A stretch of DNA of 64,000 bases from Thermocrispum agreste DSM 44070 (lineage in GTDB: Bacteria; Actinomycetota; Actinomycetes; Mycobacteriales; Pseudonocardiaceae), in NCBI RefSeq assembly GCF_000427905.1, contig NZ_KE386603.1, positions 739,332 to 803,331 of the forward strand. The letters run 5' to 3'. Both the position numbers and the translations under genes were made by a program. This document shows, piece by piece, positions 63,839 to 64,000 of this stretch (positions are counted from its first letter, which is position 1; the number at the start of each line of letters is the position of its first letter). The notes under the pieces are model-generated. The model did no database searches. It had not been told where the DNA came from and worked only from the letters and a program-made list of their open reading frames with translations.

Positions 63839-64000
63839 GTGCGGACCAGCAGAGTCGCCACGGTCGCCGGGCTGGCAGGGCTGGTCGCCCTGACCACGAC
63901 CGGCTGCTCGGTCGAGGAGGTGCTCAGATTCGGCTGGCCGGAAGGCATCACGCCGGAGGCGCAGCAGATGCGGCAGCTGTGGATCGGCTCGGTCATCGCC
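63839..64000 (+). CDS. ctaC: Cytochrome c oxidase subunit II, N-terminal part
   Basis: First 54 codons only: the N-terminus is a lipoprotein-type signal (LVALTTTGCSVEE with lipobox TTGC), then FGWPEGITPEAQQMRQLWIGSVIA entering the first membrane helix. Position opposite asnB and the WPEGITPEA motif fit actinobacterial CtaC. GTG 63839 has AGGAGG 6 bases upstream. The copper-binding domain lies outside the window. TAGGCT at 63782-63787 is a possible promoter. Confidence 0.9.
   Translation, partial: MRTSRVATVAGLAGLVALTTTGCSVEEVLRFGWPEGITPEAQQMRQLWIGSVIA

Overview
This is about 64 kb of very GC-rich chromosomal DNA. GTG starts are common, several promoters look leaderless, and proteins are rich in Ala, Val and Arg, so it comes from an actinomycete. 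The gene set suggests the order Pseudonocardiales (Amycolatopsis, Saccharopolyspora, Actinosynnema and relatives), but the genus is not fixed by the sequence. Two blocks follow gene orders I know from Mycobacterium tuberculosis: fabF-acpP-fabH-fabD, a PucR/FasR regulator, aceE, a DUF3052 protein and ahpE (compare Rv2238c-Rv2246), and lipA, lipB, a TIGR01777 epimerase, dlaT, pepA, ilvE, cobT, a DUF3043 protein, an IscA/HesB protein, adoK, asnB and ctaC (compare Rv2200c-Rv2218). This is core chromosome with accessory inserts, not a plasmid or prophage. No transposase, integrase, CRISPR array or rRNA gene was found.

Layout. 1-6.7 kb: PIG-L deacetylase, DEAD-box helicase, then a loose accessory patch with two intact and two broken copies of a tiny secreted two-cysteine protein family, tandem repeats, a RIO-type kinase and yaaA. 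6.8-16.5 kb: proS, envelope proteins, a YjbQ protein, the three-gene pntAA-pntAB-pntB transhydrogenase operon, a NERD-like membrane protein and a DUF3145 protein. 16.5-27 kb: the type II fatty-acid synthase operon with its FasR-like activator, a TM-helix channel-like protein, aceE, DUF3052, ahpE and tRNA-Val(UAC). 27-43 kb: accessory and regulatory genes (TetR plus ABC exporter, RpiR facing an aminotransferase, a Tat-exported molybdenum hydroxylase with a PucR regulator, a GT39-like membrane protein, DedA) and lipA. 43-51.7 kb: lipB, dlaT, lpdA, pepA. 51.8-64 kb: ilvE, cobT, HesB/IscA, adoK, a QueA-like protein with an SDR, a FadR-type regulator with a fatty-acid hydroxylase, asnB, and the first 54 codons of ctaC.

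How the genes fit together. Pyruvate dehydrogenase E1 (aceE), its E2 (dlaT) and E3 (lpdA), and both lipoylation enzymes (lipA, lipB) are all present, beside the fatty-acid synthase that makes the octanoyl-ACP LipB needs. PntAB supplies NADPH; ahpE and yaaA handle peroxide. Several intergenic regions carry clear palindromic operators (upstream of ilvE, in front of both TetR genes, between the aminotransferase and RpiR, in front of the FadR-type regulator, and a MerR-type 19-bp-spacer promoter in front of an SDR).

The least explained items are the small secreted-protein cluster at 2.9-6.0 kb, a CobT that lacks the usual catalytic Glu motif, and the unassigned operators. Functions are assigned from motifs and family knowledge only; no database search was run.
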